Assembly: GCF_008042035.1 (NCBI RefSeq)
Contig: NZ_RDBL01000009.1
Span: forward strand, 62,001 to 126,000
Direction of reading: 5' to 3'
Length of the DNA: 64,000 bases
From: Streptomyces sp. col6
GTDB lineage: Bacteria > Actinomycetota > Actinomycetes > Streptomycetales > Streptomycetaceae
Position numbers and translations under genes: made by a program. Positions within the stretch are counted from its first letter, which is position 1, and each line of letters begins with the position of its first letter. The notes beneath the pieces are model-generated. The model was not told the DNA's origin. It did no database searches and saw only the letters and a list, made by a program, of their open reading frames with translations. Shown here one piece after another: positions 34,432 through 42,959 of this stretch.

Positions 34432-35232
34432 ATGACGAACGACACGAACTCCACGCACCACATCACCAGCACGCCCATCGGCCTGCTCACCGGCAAGGTC
34501 GTGTTCATCACCGGTGCCAGTCGCGGCATCGGGGCGGCCGCGGCCCGGCTCTTCGCCGCCGAAGGCGCTGCCGTCGTGCTGGCCGCCCGGACCGCCGACG
34601 CCCTCGACCGCGTCGTGACGGAGATCCGCGCTGACGGCGGAGTCGCCGATGCCGTCCCCCTGGACCTCGCCGACCCCGCGAGCGTCCGGGCCGCCGTCGA
34701 CCGCGTCGAAGCACTGCACGGCCGGCTCGACGGCGCCTTCAACAACGGCGCGGCGATCCAGCAGCCCGGCCCGCTCGACACGACGAGCGACGAGGACATC
34801 GACCGGCAGTTCGTCGTCAACTTCCGCTCTCACTGGACCGCCATGAACGCCGAGGCCGCACTCATGCGCCGCGACGGCGGCGGGGCGATCGTCAACACGT
34901 CGAGCATCGGCAGCCGCCGCGCGAACCCCGCCCTCCCGGCATACGGCGCCATGAAGCGCGCGCTGAACAGCCTCACCGAGACCGCCGCGGTGAGCTGGGC
35001 CGGGGACCGCATCCGGGTGAACGGCATCACACCGGGCGGCACCGCCACGGAGATGATCGACACGTGGGAAGCGGCAACCCCCGGCATCGTGGAGCGCATC
35101 AGCACGTCGACCGCGCTCGGCCGGATGGCCGAGCCCCGTGAGGTCGCCGAGGTGGCCGCATGGCTGCTCAGCGACCGCGCATCGTGGGTGACGGGGGCCA
35201 TCGTGCCGGTCGACGGCGGCGCCGGCGCCTGA
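34432..35232 (+). CDS. SDR-family oxidoreductase
   Basis: Short-chain dehydrogenase of 266 residues with complete motifs: cofactor loop TGASRGIG (about 28-35), NNGAAI in place of NNAG, catalytic serine in NTSSIGS and the Y-G-A-M-K active site (YxxxK) near 171. An Arg after the second beta-strand (ARTADAL) favours NADP. The ATG at 34432 lies within a weak ribosome-binding context. Divergent from the MmyB-type regulator, its likely controller, so the substrate may be a fatty or ring compound. Confidence 0.88.
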   Translation: MTNDTNSTHHITSTPIGLLTGKVVFITGASRGIGAAAARLFAAEGAAVVLAARTADALDRVVTEIRADGGVADAVPLDLADPASVRAAVDRVEALHGRLDGAFNNGAAIQQPGPLDTTSDEDIDRQFVVNFRSHWTAMNAEAALMRRDGGGAIVNTSSIGSRRANPALPAYGAMKRALNSLTETAAVSWAGDRIRVNGITPGGTATEMIDTWEAATPGIVERISTSTALGRMAEPREVAEVAAWLLSDRASWVTGAIVPVDGGAGA

Positions 35233-35399
35233 GCTTCGCCGGAGCGCAGTTCGTCCGATCACTGGTCTCACGGCCTACTGGCCGGTATACAGACGAGGTC
35301 GGGTCCGCTGGGTACGTGCGGCCGGGTGCCTTCTGACGTCCTGTGCGCCTCGGCCAACGTTGCCTGTCCGCGGACTGCCGGAATTCTGGGGAGGGCACC

Positions 35400-36320
35400 A
35401 TGATGCATCGGAAGCGTCCGGGCGAGGCCGTATCGAGGCGACGCACCGCCATCACACTGGCCGCACTGAGCACCTGCGTGCTCACCGTCGGCCTCACCGG
35501 CACGGCCTCGGCCGCGCCGCGGGAGACACACGGGACACCCCGGTCCACCTACGTGGCGCTGGGCGACTCCTATACGTCCGGCCCTCTGATACCCACTCAG
35601 GTCGACGCCAACTGTGCCCGCTCCGACCACAACTATCCGTCGATCACCGCGCGCGAGCGCCACGCCACCTCGTTCACCGACGTGAGCTGCGGCGGTGCGA
35701 CGACCGCCGAGATGTGGCAGGCGCAGGGCACCAACGGACCTCAACTGGACTCGGTGAAACCCGGCACGGACCTCGTGACCGTGCAGATCGGCGGCAACGA
35801 CGTCGGCTTCGGCTCCATCATCAGCACCTGCGCCGGCCTCAGCGCCAAGGACCTCGCCGGCAACCCCTGTCAGCAGTACTACAGGGCCGCGGGCTACGAC
35901 CAGTTGTCGCTGAAGATCCTCCAGACAGCGCCCAAGGTCGCCCGCGTACTGCGGGAGGTGCACAACAAGGCCCCCCACGCACGCGTGGTCGTCGTCGGCT
36001 ACCCGGACCTCCTCCCTGACGACGGCAGCGGCTGCTACCCCGACGTCCCGTTCGCCGCGAAGGACTTCCCGTACCTGCGGGACACGGAGAAGCGCCTCAA
36101 CCTGATGCTGCGCGCGGTCGCGCTGCTGAACCGGGCCGACTACGTGGACACATACGGACCGACGGTGGGCCACGACATGTGCAAGGCACCCGCCGACCGG
36201 TGGATCGAGCCGCTGCGCCCCGCGGCGCCCGCCGCTCCGGCCCATCCCAACGCGAAGGGCGAGGAGGTCATGGCACAAGCGCTCCTGAAGACCCTCGGCA
36301 GGGGTGCCGGGCACCACTGA
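35400..36320 (+). CDS. secreted SGNH/GDSL esterase
   Basis: Secreted lipase or esterase of 306 residues: cleavable signal peptide (about 15-38, AASA region), then block I GDSYTSG (Ser about 54), block III GGND, and the C-terminal AHPNAKG with the catalytic histidine. Six or more cysteines (for example CARSDHNYPS, CGGAT, CAGLSA, CQQYY) give the disulfide-rich form known in Streptomyces SGNH lipases. RBS GGGGAGG precedes the ATG. Acts on acyl esters outside the cell. Convergent with the GH87 gene and closed by a shared hairpin. Confidence 0.88.
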   Translation: MMHRKRPGEAVSRRRTAITLAALSTCVLTVGLTGTASAAPRETHGTPRSTYVALGDSYTSGPLIPTQVDANCARSDHNYPSITARERHATSFTDVSCGGATTAEMWQAQGTNGPQLDSVKPGTDLVTVQIGGNDVGFGSIISTCAGLSAKDLAGNPCQQYYRAAGYDQLSLKILQTAPKVARVLREVHNKAPHARVVVVGYPDLLPDDGSGCYPDVPFAAKDFPYLRDTEKRLNLMLRAVALLNRADYVDTYGPTVGHDMCKAPADRWIEPLRPAAPAAPAHPNAKGEEVMAQALLKTLGRGAGHH

Positions 36321-36363
36321 CCTGTCAGGTGGCGGAGCGCCCGTGCGCCCGCGGCGCAAAGGC

Positions 36364-36397
36364 CCCGCCCGCGTCCCCCGGAGGAGACGCGGGCGGG
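36364..36397. terminator. bidirectional terminator between SGNH and GH87 genes
   Basis: CCCGCCCGCGTC pairs perfectly with GACGCGGGCGGG over 12 bp with a 10-base loop, about 20 bp from the stop of the GH87 gene and 43 bp from that of the SGNH gene, serving both convergent transcripts. Confidence 0.75.
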
Positions 36398-36416
36398 TCC
36401 GCCCGCACGTGTCGGA

Positions 36417-39400
36417 TCAGCGCTTGGCGGCTCCCTTCGTGGGGCTGCCCGTGAAGGTGAACTGCGAGCCCGGCTCGACGAGCAGGTCACCGTCGCGCGA
36501 GTTCGAGATCATCACGTTGGAGAGGGTCGCGTCGCCGCGGGCACCGCTCATCGCGAGGATGCCCGAGCCGTTGTTCGACTTGTCGATGCGTACGTCGGAG
36601 ATCTTCGTCCCGGTGTACTGGCCGCCGCCCGTCTTGAACTGGATGCCGTCGTACGTCGAGTCGAAGATGTCGGTGTCCCGGATGGTGACGCCGGGGATGT
36701 TGGTCGCCTGCGCGAAGAGCGTGATGGCGCCGAACTCCTGGTCCTCGTTCCAGAACGCCCCGCCGGTACGGTTCAGGGTGTTGCCCGCGATGAGCGTCTG
36801 ACCGCTGAAGGGGATCGGGTCGTGGTCGGTGGCGAGCATGATGCCCGGGTAGTTCATCGTGTCGGAGACGACGTTGTTCTCGATGGTGTTCCCGAAGCCG
36901 CCGTAGACCGCGATTCCGTTGGCCCGCCAGGGCAGTTGAATCGTGTTGTTGCGGAAGTGGTTGTTGGAGCCGACGTCGACCGAGGTGTCCTTGACGTACT
37001 TGCTCGACCAGACGGCGAGTGAGTCGTCGCCGGTGTTGCGGAAGGACGAGTTGTAGACGGTCGAGTTATGGGTGCCGTTGGTGAAGTTGATGCCGTCCGC
37101 GTACGTGTCGCGGATCCGCATCCCGGTGAACTCCAGGCCGTCGCCCGGCCCCCACAACTCGGGGATGTTGGAGTAGTCGCGGCCGACCCAGACACCGACG
37201 TTGGCGTGCTCGATCCACACGTTGGAGATCTTGGTGTTCTTCCCCAGACGCCCGTTGATGCCGACGCCGCCCTCCGCGTTGCCGTCGCCGCCGCGGATCC
37301 GTCCGGAGCCGAAGATGGCGAGGTCGGAGATCTGCGTGTTGTCGTCGATGTCGAAGCCGAAGTTGCCCTCGTGCGGGTGGTTGATGCCGCCGGCGTCCTG
37401 CGGCTGAGTGAGGGTGTAGAGCTGCGAGTACCACATGCCGGCGCCCACGATCTTCACGTTCTTGATGCCGACCTGGTTGTACTGGCCGCGGTGCTGCGGG
37501 TCGGGGGTGAGGATCTTCTGCTCCTGGCGCCACTGGCCGGCCGGGATCCAGACGCAGGAGATCTGACCGGCCTGGTCCGCCATGACGGCGCGCTGGAGGG
37601 CGTCGGTGTCGTCGATGCCGTCGTTGGGGACGGCGCCGTACTCGGTGATCGAGGTGCACTCGGAGGGCTTCGTCTTCGCCGGGGCGACCTGCTCCAGGTC
37701 GACCAGGTCCACGATGTAGAAGGCCGCGGAGTCCCCCGCATCGCGCTGCAGACGGAACTTGGTGCCCACCGGATAGGTCTGGGCGAGCAGCGCGTTCGAC
37801 TCGTCGAAGAGACGTCGCGCGTCCCCGCCGGGGGTGTTGGTCAGGCCCTCGGGGTCGTCGGTCGAGCCGTAGAGCCACGAGTGCTTCGAGGAGAGGTCGA
37901 GCTTGCGGACGAACTTCCCGTCCGCGTAGAGGCTGAGCGTCGCGGACTGCCCGCCGCCCCCCGCGGCGTCCGGGATGGAGTTGCGCACCACGATCGAGTT
38001 TGTGGGGTTGGTCGAGGTGAACTCGACGTACTCACCGGTGTTGTCGAGCCGCACCGACTTGCGCCCGCTGGACTCGGTGGCGAAGTTGGTGTGCCCGAAG
38101 GTGCGCTTGGCGTCGGTGGTGAGGAGCTTGCCGGTGTACGTGCCGTTCTCGGCCTCGTACTCGGTGTACGGCACCGCGGCGCCCCGGCCCACGACGATCG
38201 AGCGGGCGAAGGTGTTGTTGTTCTCGTCGGTCTCGGCGACGGTGTTCGTCGCGTCGGCGCTCGCGGTGAGCGTCGCGCCGCCGTCGGTCGCCGTCCAGCT
38301 ACCGGAGATCGGCACCTGGACCGAGGCGCCCGCAGCGACGGCGGGGGTGGTGCCGTTGAGCGTGGTCGTCCCGGCCGTCAGCCGGGTGACGGTGCCGGCC
38401 GCGACGGCGCTCGTGCCGCGGTTTTTCACGGTGACGGTGAAGCTGACGCTCGCCCCGCTCGCCGGGCTGTCCGGGTTGGTGGCGATGCCGGTGACCTGGA
38501 GGTCGGGGCCGGGGCTCTGCGCGACGACGAGCGGCGTGGCGCCCGCCCGGCTGTTGTTGCTGTCGTCCTGCTCGACGACGGTGTTGTTCGGGTCCACCAC
38601 GGCGGAGACCGCGTAGGAGCCCTGCGGGTGCTTGCCGGTGTCCACCGTGACGGTCGCCGAGGCGCCGGCGGCGAGAGTGCCGACGGCGGCGGTGCCCGCT
38701 GCCGTGCCGTCCAGACTGACAGCGACGGTGGTGGCCGGGGAGGTGGCCGTGCCGGCGTTGCGGACGGTGGCCTTGACGCTCACCGCGTCCTTCTCGGACG
38801 GGGAGCTGGGCGTCCAGCTCAGGTCGGTCAGCGTGAGGTCGGGGTTGGGCGCGGCGGTGCCGACAACCTCGACCTCGGCGATCTGGCCCCCGGGTGCACC
38901 GGAGTTGGCGCTGAGCGCGAGCCGGAGGTCGGCAGCGCGGCCGGAGACCGGAATGGTCACGGTGTTCTTGTTCCCGGCCGGGCTGAAGTCGTAGTTGGCG
39001 CGCGCCTTGAGCGTGGTGAAGGCGGAGGCGCTCTGGCCGCGGCCGCTCACCTCGATCGCCTGCGTCCGCGCGCCCCACGCGGTGTCGGGGTTGAGCTTGA
39101 CGACGACGGCGGAGAGGTCCGCGTCGGCGCCGAGCTTCACGGTGAGCTGCCCCGGCAGTCCGGCGGACTCCCAGTAGGTGTTCACGTCCCCATCGTTGGC
39201 GTTGGCCGGGATGAAGGTGTGGACGTAGCCGTTGGCCTCGACGGGCTTGCCCTTGGCGAGGTTGGTACCGGTGGGCGGGGTGCCGGGGTCACCCGGGTCG
39301 CTTCCGCCGCCCGCACCGCGGACCTCCAGCTCCGAGAGCTGCGCGGCCTGCCAGCCGCTGTTGGCGGTGACCTGCACCCGGACGTACCGGACGTCGGCGG

Positions 39401-39836
39401 CGTTGAACCCGAGGGTCACGGCGCCGGCGGCGGCGGGGGTGAAGGTGCGCTTGGCGGAGCCGGAAAGGGTGCTCCAGGTGTCGCCGTCGGTGCTGCCCTG
39501 CACGGTGAGGGTCTCGTCGCGCGCCTCCCACGTCGTGGGGAGCTTGAGGGTCACCTCGTCGACGGACGTCTTGGTGCCGAGGTCGACACGGACCCACTGC
39601 GGGAATGAGCCGGCGGGGCCCTCCCAGTAGCTGGCCTGGTTCCCGTCGGTGACGTTGCCCGCGCCGTACTCGCCGTTGGCACCGCTTGCGGTGGCCGGGC
39701 GGCCCAGGGCGAGGTTGGGCCCGGCGGCGGCGGCCGGGGGCGCGGCGGCGTGCGCTGTGGCGGGGAGTCCGAGGGGGATCAGACAGGCTGCGAGCAGCCC
39801 GGTGACCAGCCGTCGGACGGATGACTTCCGTCTCAT
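36417..39836 (-). CDS. secreted multidomain GH87 alpha-1,3-glucanase (mutanase)
   Basis: Large secreted enzyme of 1139 residues. Order: signal peptide (1-about 30), two F5/8-type discoidin domains (about 38-172 and 190-330), two CARDB modules (about 333-445 and 445-548), a CBM6/35-like module (about 553-710) and a C-terminal right-handed beta-helix (about 730-1139) of the GH87 type. The acidic triad of known GH87 enzymes is Asp914 (DGINF) and Asp937-Asp938 (NTGDDSLAVW): spacing 23 and 24 equals that of D1045, D1068, D1069 in Paenibacillus Agl-FH1. GH87 enzymes cleave alpha-1,3-glucan of fungal walls and dental mutan. The modules probably bind insoluble glucan. Convergent with the SGNH gene; a long AT-rich leader holds candidate control sites. 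Confidence 0.9.
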   Translation of the reverse strand: MRRKSSVRRLVTGLLAACLIPLGLPATAHAAAPPAAAAGPNLALGRPATASGANGEYGAGNVTDGNQASYWEGPAGSFPQWVRVDLGTKTSVDEVTLKLPTTWEARDETLTVQGSTDGDTWSTLSGSAKRTFTPAAAGAVTLGFNAADVRYVRVQVTANSGWQAAQLSELEVRGAGGGSDPGDPGTPPTGTNLAKGKPVEANGYVHTFIPANANDGDVNTYWESAGLPGQLTVKLGADADLSAVVVKLNPDTAWGARTQAIEVSGRGQSASAFTTLKARANYDFSPAGNKNTVTIPVSGRAADLRLALSANSGAPGGQIAEVEVVGTAAPNPDLTLTDLSWTPSSPSEKDAVSVKATVRNAGTATSPATTVAVSLDGTAAGTAAVGTLAAGASATVTVDTGKHPQGSYAVSAVVDPNNTVVEQDDSNNSRAGATPLVVAQSPGPDLQVTGIATNPDSPASGASVSFTVTVKNRGTSAVAAGTVTRLTAGTTTLNGTTPAVAAGASVQVPISGSWTATDGGATLTASADATNTVAETDENNNTFARSIVVGRGAAVPYTEYEAENGTYTGKLLTTDAKRTFGHTNFATESSGRKSVRLDNTGEYVEFTSTNPTNSIVVRNSIPDAAGGGGQSATLSLYADGKFVRKLDLSSKHSWLYGSTDDPEGLTNTPGGDARRLFDESNALLAQTYPVGTKFRLQRDAGDSAAFYIVDLVDLEQVAPAKTKPSECTSITEYGAVPNDGIDDTDALQRAVMADQAGQISCVWIPAGQWRQEQKILTPDPQHRGQYNQVGIKNVKIVGAGMWYSQLYTLTQPQDAGGINHPHEGNFGFDIDDNTQISDLAIFGSGRIRGGDGNAEGGVGINGRLGKNTKISNVWIEHANVGVWVGRDYSNIPELWGPGDGLEFTGMRIRDTYADGINFTNGTHNSTVYNSSFRNTGDDSLAVWSSKYVKDTSVDVGSNNHFRNNTIQLPWRANGIAVYGGFGNTIENNVVSDTMNYPGIMLATDHDPIPFSGQTLIAGNTLNRTGGAFWNEDQEFGAITLFAQATNIPGVTIRDTDIFDSTYDGIQFKTGGGQYTGTKISDVRIDKSNNGSGILAMSGARGDATLSNVMISNSRDGDLLVEPGSQFTFTGSPTKGAAKR

Positions 39837-39897
39837 GCTGTCCTCTGTTCGGTGAGGGGCGGGGAGTGGAGGCGGGGCGGTTCGTCCAAGAAGGAGG

Positions 39898-39925
39898 GTG
39901 ATAATTTTTTGAGTGAACTAGTCAA
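39898..39925 (-). promoter_or_regulatory. candidate promoter of the GH87 gene
   Basis: On the minus strand TTGACT and TATCAC are separated by 16 bp, in an AT-rich patch about 60 bp before the GH87 start, giving a plausible vegetative-type promoter. The -35 box overlaps TTGACTAGTTCACTCAA, with TTGA and TCAA half-sites, which might be a repressor site. Unproven. Confidence 0.35.
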
Positions 39926-39944
39926 TCTTTTGCGGCTACGTGGA

Positions 39945-39958
39945 GACAGATTTCTGTC
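39945..39958. promoter_or_regulatory. 14-bp palindrome upstream of the GH87 gene
   Basis: GACAGA and TCTGTC are exact complements with a 2-bp spacer, about 110 bp before the GH87 start codon. Possible operator for the glucanase gene; a second TTGACA-like box follows upstream. Regulator unknown. Confidence 0.35.
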
Positions 39959-40095
39959 AGGTTAAAGATTTGTCAACGGTTCTGACCGCGTCATGACGCT
40001 TGGTGTCCCGAGGTGACGCACCGTGCGAGAAGTGGAATGGGAGCTTCACCTGGGGGTGGTCCGGGCGCGCCGGTGAGGCCGGCGCCCGCGACGGA

Positions 40096-40126
40096 CAGGG
40101 CCCGCCTCCGCGGCCGACGGGCCCTG
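40096..40126 (-). terminator. terminator of the FAD monooxygenase gene
   Basis: CAGGGCCCG pairs exactly with CGGGCCCTG around a 13-base loop, about 22 bp past the monooxygenase stop and far from the GH87 start. GC stem with no U-tract. Confidence 0.55.
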
Positions 40127-40148
40127 CCTTCACGCTCGTTGTGAGGGG

Positions 40149-41390
40149 TCAGACGGCGTTGACGTAGGCGGGAAGCTGCCAGTCGCCGCCGCGGTCCTCC
40201 TTGGACATGCGCATCACCAGGTCGGGGATGTGCAGGAAGCAGGCCAGTGCGGTGAGGTTCTGGAACGCGGCTATGGCATGCCTGGTCGAGGGCATACCCA
40301 CCCGCAGGATGTGCGGGTTGACCTCGCCCTGGATCTGGTCGACGAACGGGCGCAGGACACGTTCGTAGTTGGCCAGCGCGGCCGGCAGGTCGCTCGGGCT
40401 GCTGTTGATCTCCCCGGCCAGGACGTAGGCGCCGACCAGTCCGCCGGAAATCCCCATACCGCTGTAGGGGGAGGCGCAGTGTGCGGCGTCCCCGGCCAGG
40501 GCCACCCGGCCCTTGGACCAACTGTCGATACGTACCTGGACGATCTCCTGGGAGTAGAAGAACGGGCTGTCCTGCATGCCCCGGACGAACCGCTCGGTCT
40601 GCCAGCCTGCGTCCCTGAACCGTTCGGCCCAGAACGTCCGCTGCTGCTCGATCTCGGCGCGGTGGATCGCGGAGGCTTCCGCCGACTCCTCGCGCATGAC
40701 GAAGTACACCTGCGTCTCGGTCGCGTTGTGGCTGCGCCGCATGATCTGCCGGCCGCCCGGAACCATGTAGGTGTCGCGGATGTTGGTGTCGGAGGCGATG
40801 CGCGGCACGAACCAGTACGCCATGTGGATGCCCACGCGCCAGTACGGGTCGAAGTCCTCGGGCAGCAGCGCGCGGCGGGTGCGCGAGCTCTGCCCGTCGG
40901 CGCCGATCAGCAGGTCGTACTCATCCGACGTCCCGTCCGAGAAGTGCGCGGTGACCTTGTCCGCGTGCTGATCGAAGCCGTCGACGCTCTTGCCGAAGAC
41001 GTATGCGGCATCGTCCTTCGTCGCCGCGTGCAGGATGCGCACCAGGTCACCGCGCATGATTTCGTACTCCGAGGTCAGGGCCTGGCGGCCCTTGCCGGAG
41101 GTGTTGGCCATGATCGTCGCTTTCGGCTTCCCGCGGGAGTCGATGAACGCCACGCCCGCCTCGTCCACCAGCTGACTGCGCACCTCCTGCAGCAGCCCCA
41201 TCCGCTCCACCGCGTCGATGCCCTGCCCGCGCAGGTCCACCTGCGCCCCCGAGTCGCGCAGCGCCGGGAACCGCTCGACGACCGTCACGGCGTGGCCGCC
41301 GCGGGTGAGCCAGAAGGCCAGCGCCTGCCCCGCGACGCCGCCGCCCGCCACCAGGATCCGCAGCGAACGCTTCGCGATCACGTTCATCAT
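40149..41390 (-). CDS. TetX-like FAD-dependent monooxygenase
   Basis: Flavin monooxygenase of 413 residues of the PHBH fold. It has the dinucleotide motif ILVAGGGVAGQALAFWL (GxGxxG), a mid-sequence DLLIGADGQSSRTRR (the conserved DG motif) and GRVALAGDAAHCASPYSGMGISGGL (GDxxH motif), the last as in TetX and rifampicin or phenol monooxygenases. These insert oxygen using FAD and NAD(P)H, and in resistance enzymes inactivate the antibiotic. Two ATG codons open the frame (MMNV). It is divergent from a TetR gene with two tetO-like sites between them, so it probably answers a drug-like ligand. Substrate unproven. Confidence 0.88.
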   Translation of the reverse strand: MMNVIAKRSLRILVAGGGVAGQALAFWLTRGGHAVTVVERFPALRDSGAQVDLRGQGIDAVERMGLLQEVRSQLVDEAGVAFIDSRGKPKATIMANTSGKGRQALTSEYEIMRGDLVRILHAATKDDAAYVFGKSVDGFDQHADKVTAHFSDGTSDEYDLLIGADGQSSRTRRALLPEDFDPYWRVGIHMAYWFVPRIASDTNIRDTYMVPGGRQIMRRSHNATETQVYFVMREESAEASAIHRAEIEQQRTFWAERFRDAGWQTERFVRGMQDSPFFYSQEIVQVRIDSWSKGRVALAGDAAHCASPYSGMGISGGLVGAYVLAGEINSSPSDLPAALANYERVLRPFVDQIQGEVNPHILRVGMPSTRHAIAAFQNLTALACFLHIPDLVMRMSKEDRGGDWQLPAYVNAV

Positions 41391-41405
41391 GACCCCGCTC
41401 CAAAA

Positions 41406-41420
41406 TCTATCGGTGATTGA
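41406..41420. promoter_or_regulatory. tetO-like operator 1
   Basis: TCTATC-GGT-GATTGA, differing at one base from a perfect dyad. With the perfect copy 31 bp away it forms a pair like the two operators of classical tet systems. It lies 16 bp before the monooxygenase start. Confidence 0.7.
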
Positions 41421-41436
41421 TTCTTTCCCAGATTCT

Positions 41437-41451
41437 TCTATCACCGATAGA
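41437..41451. promoter_or_regulatory. tetO-like operator 2
   Basis: TCTATC-ACC-GATAGA is a perfect dyad with the same 6-3-6 layout as Tn10 tetO1 (TCTATC-ATT-GATAGA), identical in both arms. It lies 9 bp before the TetR start, so binding would block both divergent promoters. Confidence 0.78.
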
Positions 41452-41459
41452 ATGTCAAC

Positions 41460-42035
41460 GTGACCAAGATGAACCGCGAGACCGTCGTCACAGAGGCACT
41501 GGACCTGCTGGACGACGTGGGCCTGGAAACTGTCAGCACCCGGCGGCTGGCCAAGCGCCTGGGCGTCGAGCAGCCGTCGCTCTACTACCACTTCAAGACC
41601 AAGAAGGACCTGCTGGCCGCCATGGCGGAGGCGGCCATGGCCCCGCACACCCATGCCGCCCTGCCGGAACCCGAGGACGACTGGCGGAGCTGGTTCCTCG
41701 ACAACTCCCGCAGCTTCCGCCGCACCCTGCTGATGCGCCGCGACGGGGCCCGTCTGCATGCCGGCAGCACGCCGGCCGGCGACCTCGACCGAATCCGCCG
41801 CAAGATGGCCTTCCTGGTCGCCTCCGGCGTGCCCGAGCAGCAGGCGCAAATGGCGATGCTGGCCGCCGGCCGCTTCACCGTGGGATGCGTACTGGAGGAG
41901 CAGGCCGAGGCCGACGCGCCAAAGGCCGGGGGTCTACCGGACGACGTCCCTGTACTCGACCATGAGGCGGCGTTCGAGGCGGGCCTCGCCCTCATCCTCG
42001 GCGGCCTCGAACAGCACGTGCCGTCCCGCTCCTGA
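41460..42035 (+). CDS. TetR repressor, tetracycline-repressor-like
   Basis: Repressor of 191 residues: N-terminal TetR helix-turn-helix (about 6-50, RRLAKRLGVEQPSLYYHFKTKKDLLAAM) and an all-helical ligand domain resembling the TetR_C class of the classical tetracycline repressor (RRTLLMRRDGARLHAG, then ARDGRFTVGCVLEEQ-like). It starts at a GTG. It and the divergent flavin monooxygenase share two tetO-like sites. This predicts a drug-inducible inactivation unit; whether tetracycline is the ligand is not shown. Confidence 0.88.
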   Translation: MTKMNRETVVTEALDLLDDVGLETVSTRRLAKRLGVEQPSLYYHFKTKKDLLAAMAEAAMAPHTHAALPEPEDDWRSWFLDNSRSFRRTLLMRRDGARLHAGSTPAGDLDRIRRKMAFLVASGVPEQQAQMAMLAAGRFTVGCVLEEQAEADAPKAGGLPDDVPVLDHEAAFEAGLALILGGLEQHVPSRS

Positions 42036-42236
42036 TCGCCGACAGGCATCCACCGCGCGGGGTGACCTCACGCTGGACGCATGGGTCCCCGACGGTGTGT
42101 GCCTTGTCGCCCGACAGCCGGAAGTGACGCTTCGGCAGGTCCTTGCCGGTCCCTGCTGTGTGGCTGATTCCAGCAATGCCTGGTCGGCTGTCGGGGTGCG
42201 GAGACGGTCGGCGGGCGGGACGGGTACCGTCCTGGC

Positions 42237-42959
42237 ATGACACAAGAGTTCGATCTTGTCGCGTCGCTTGCCAAGGGCGTGGAGGGCCGCAGTGCCGCCT
42301 GGGCTTTCATCCAGGGCTTCGCCGCGCACTGGGCCGGCGCCGCTGTGGGCAGCGGTGATGGATGGACGGAAGCCGATCTCGACGCTGCCGAGGCGAGGCT
42401 GGGTCTCCCGCTGTCGCCGGCGTTGCGTGAGGCGTACGTGCTGTTCGGGCGTCGGCGGGATCTCACCAGCAACCACGATGTGCTGCTCGGCCCGGCAGAA
42501 CTCCATGTCGATGATGCCGAGGAGGCCCTGGTCTTCCGTCACGAGAACCAGGGAGCCGCGTCCTGGGGCATCCTCCTCGACAGCCTCCAGGACGACGATC
42601 CCGCGGTGTTCGTCCGGCTCGACCTTGCCGACAAGAGCGCCGAGCGCTGGGAGGAGTGGCTGGAGCGTCTCTCCCTGTGTTTCGTCGAGATTGTTCTCTC
42701 CGAGTCCCTGCAGGCCGATGAAACGCTGTGCGACTTTCTCGACCTGGACGACGACGGCCTCGAACTGGTGGAGACGAACTTCGTCCGACTACCGTTCCCC
42801 GCATATCCCCTGGGCGGGGATACCCGGTGGTTCCTGGGGCAGGACGTGCTCGTCCGCGATGACGACGGCGCGGCCATCCTGGCCCGTGGTCGGACGCCGG
42901 AAGCCATCGACCGTGTACGTGACGTGATCCCGGGCGACTGGCTCAACGACTGTCGCTGA
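42237..42959 (+). CDS. SMI1/KNR4 (SUKH) family protein
   Basis: Acidic soluble protein of 240 residues with the SUKH layout: helix-turn segment ADLDAAEARLGLPLSPALREAYVLFGRR near 45-72, a strand block around LLGPAELHVDDAEEALVFRHENQGAASWGI, and a C-terminal RWFLGQDVLVRDDDGAAILARG. SUKH proteins act as immunity proteins for polymorphic toxins or as binding scaffolds. No toxin gene is adjacent, so it could be an orphan immunity gene. Its 3' end overlaps the convergent MFS gene by 17 bp. Weak ribosome binding site. Confidence 0.75.
   Translation: MTQEFDLVASLAKGVEGRSAAWAFIQGFAAHWAGAAVGSGDGWTEADLDAAEARLGLPLSPALREAYVLFGRRRDLTSNHDVLLGPAELHVDDAEEALVFRHENQGAASWGILLDSLQDDDPAVFVRLDLADKSAERWEEWLERLSLCFVEIVLSESLQADETLCDFLDLDDDGLELVETNFVRLPFPAYPLGGDTRWFLGQDVLVRDDDGAAILARGRTPEAIDRVRDVIPGDWLNDCR

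Noticed and set aside
37068..39608. 846-residue open frame antisense to the GH87 gene
   Set aside because: Long open frames on the opposite strand are expected in GC-rich coding DNA. Composition is Gly/Val/Arg-rich without domains, while the other strand has clear signal peptide, modules and catalytic residues.
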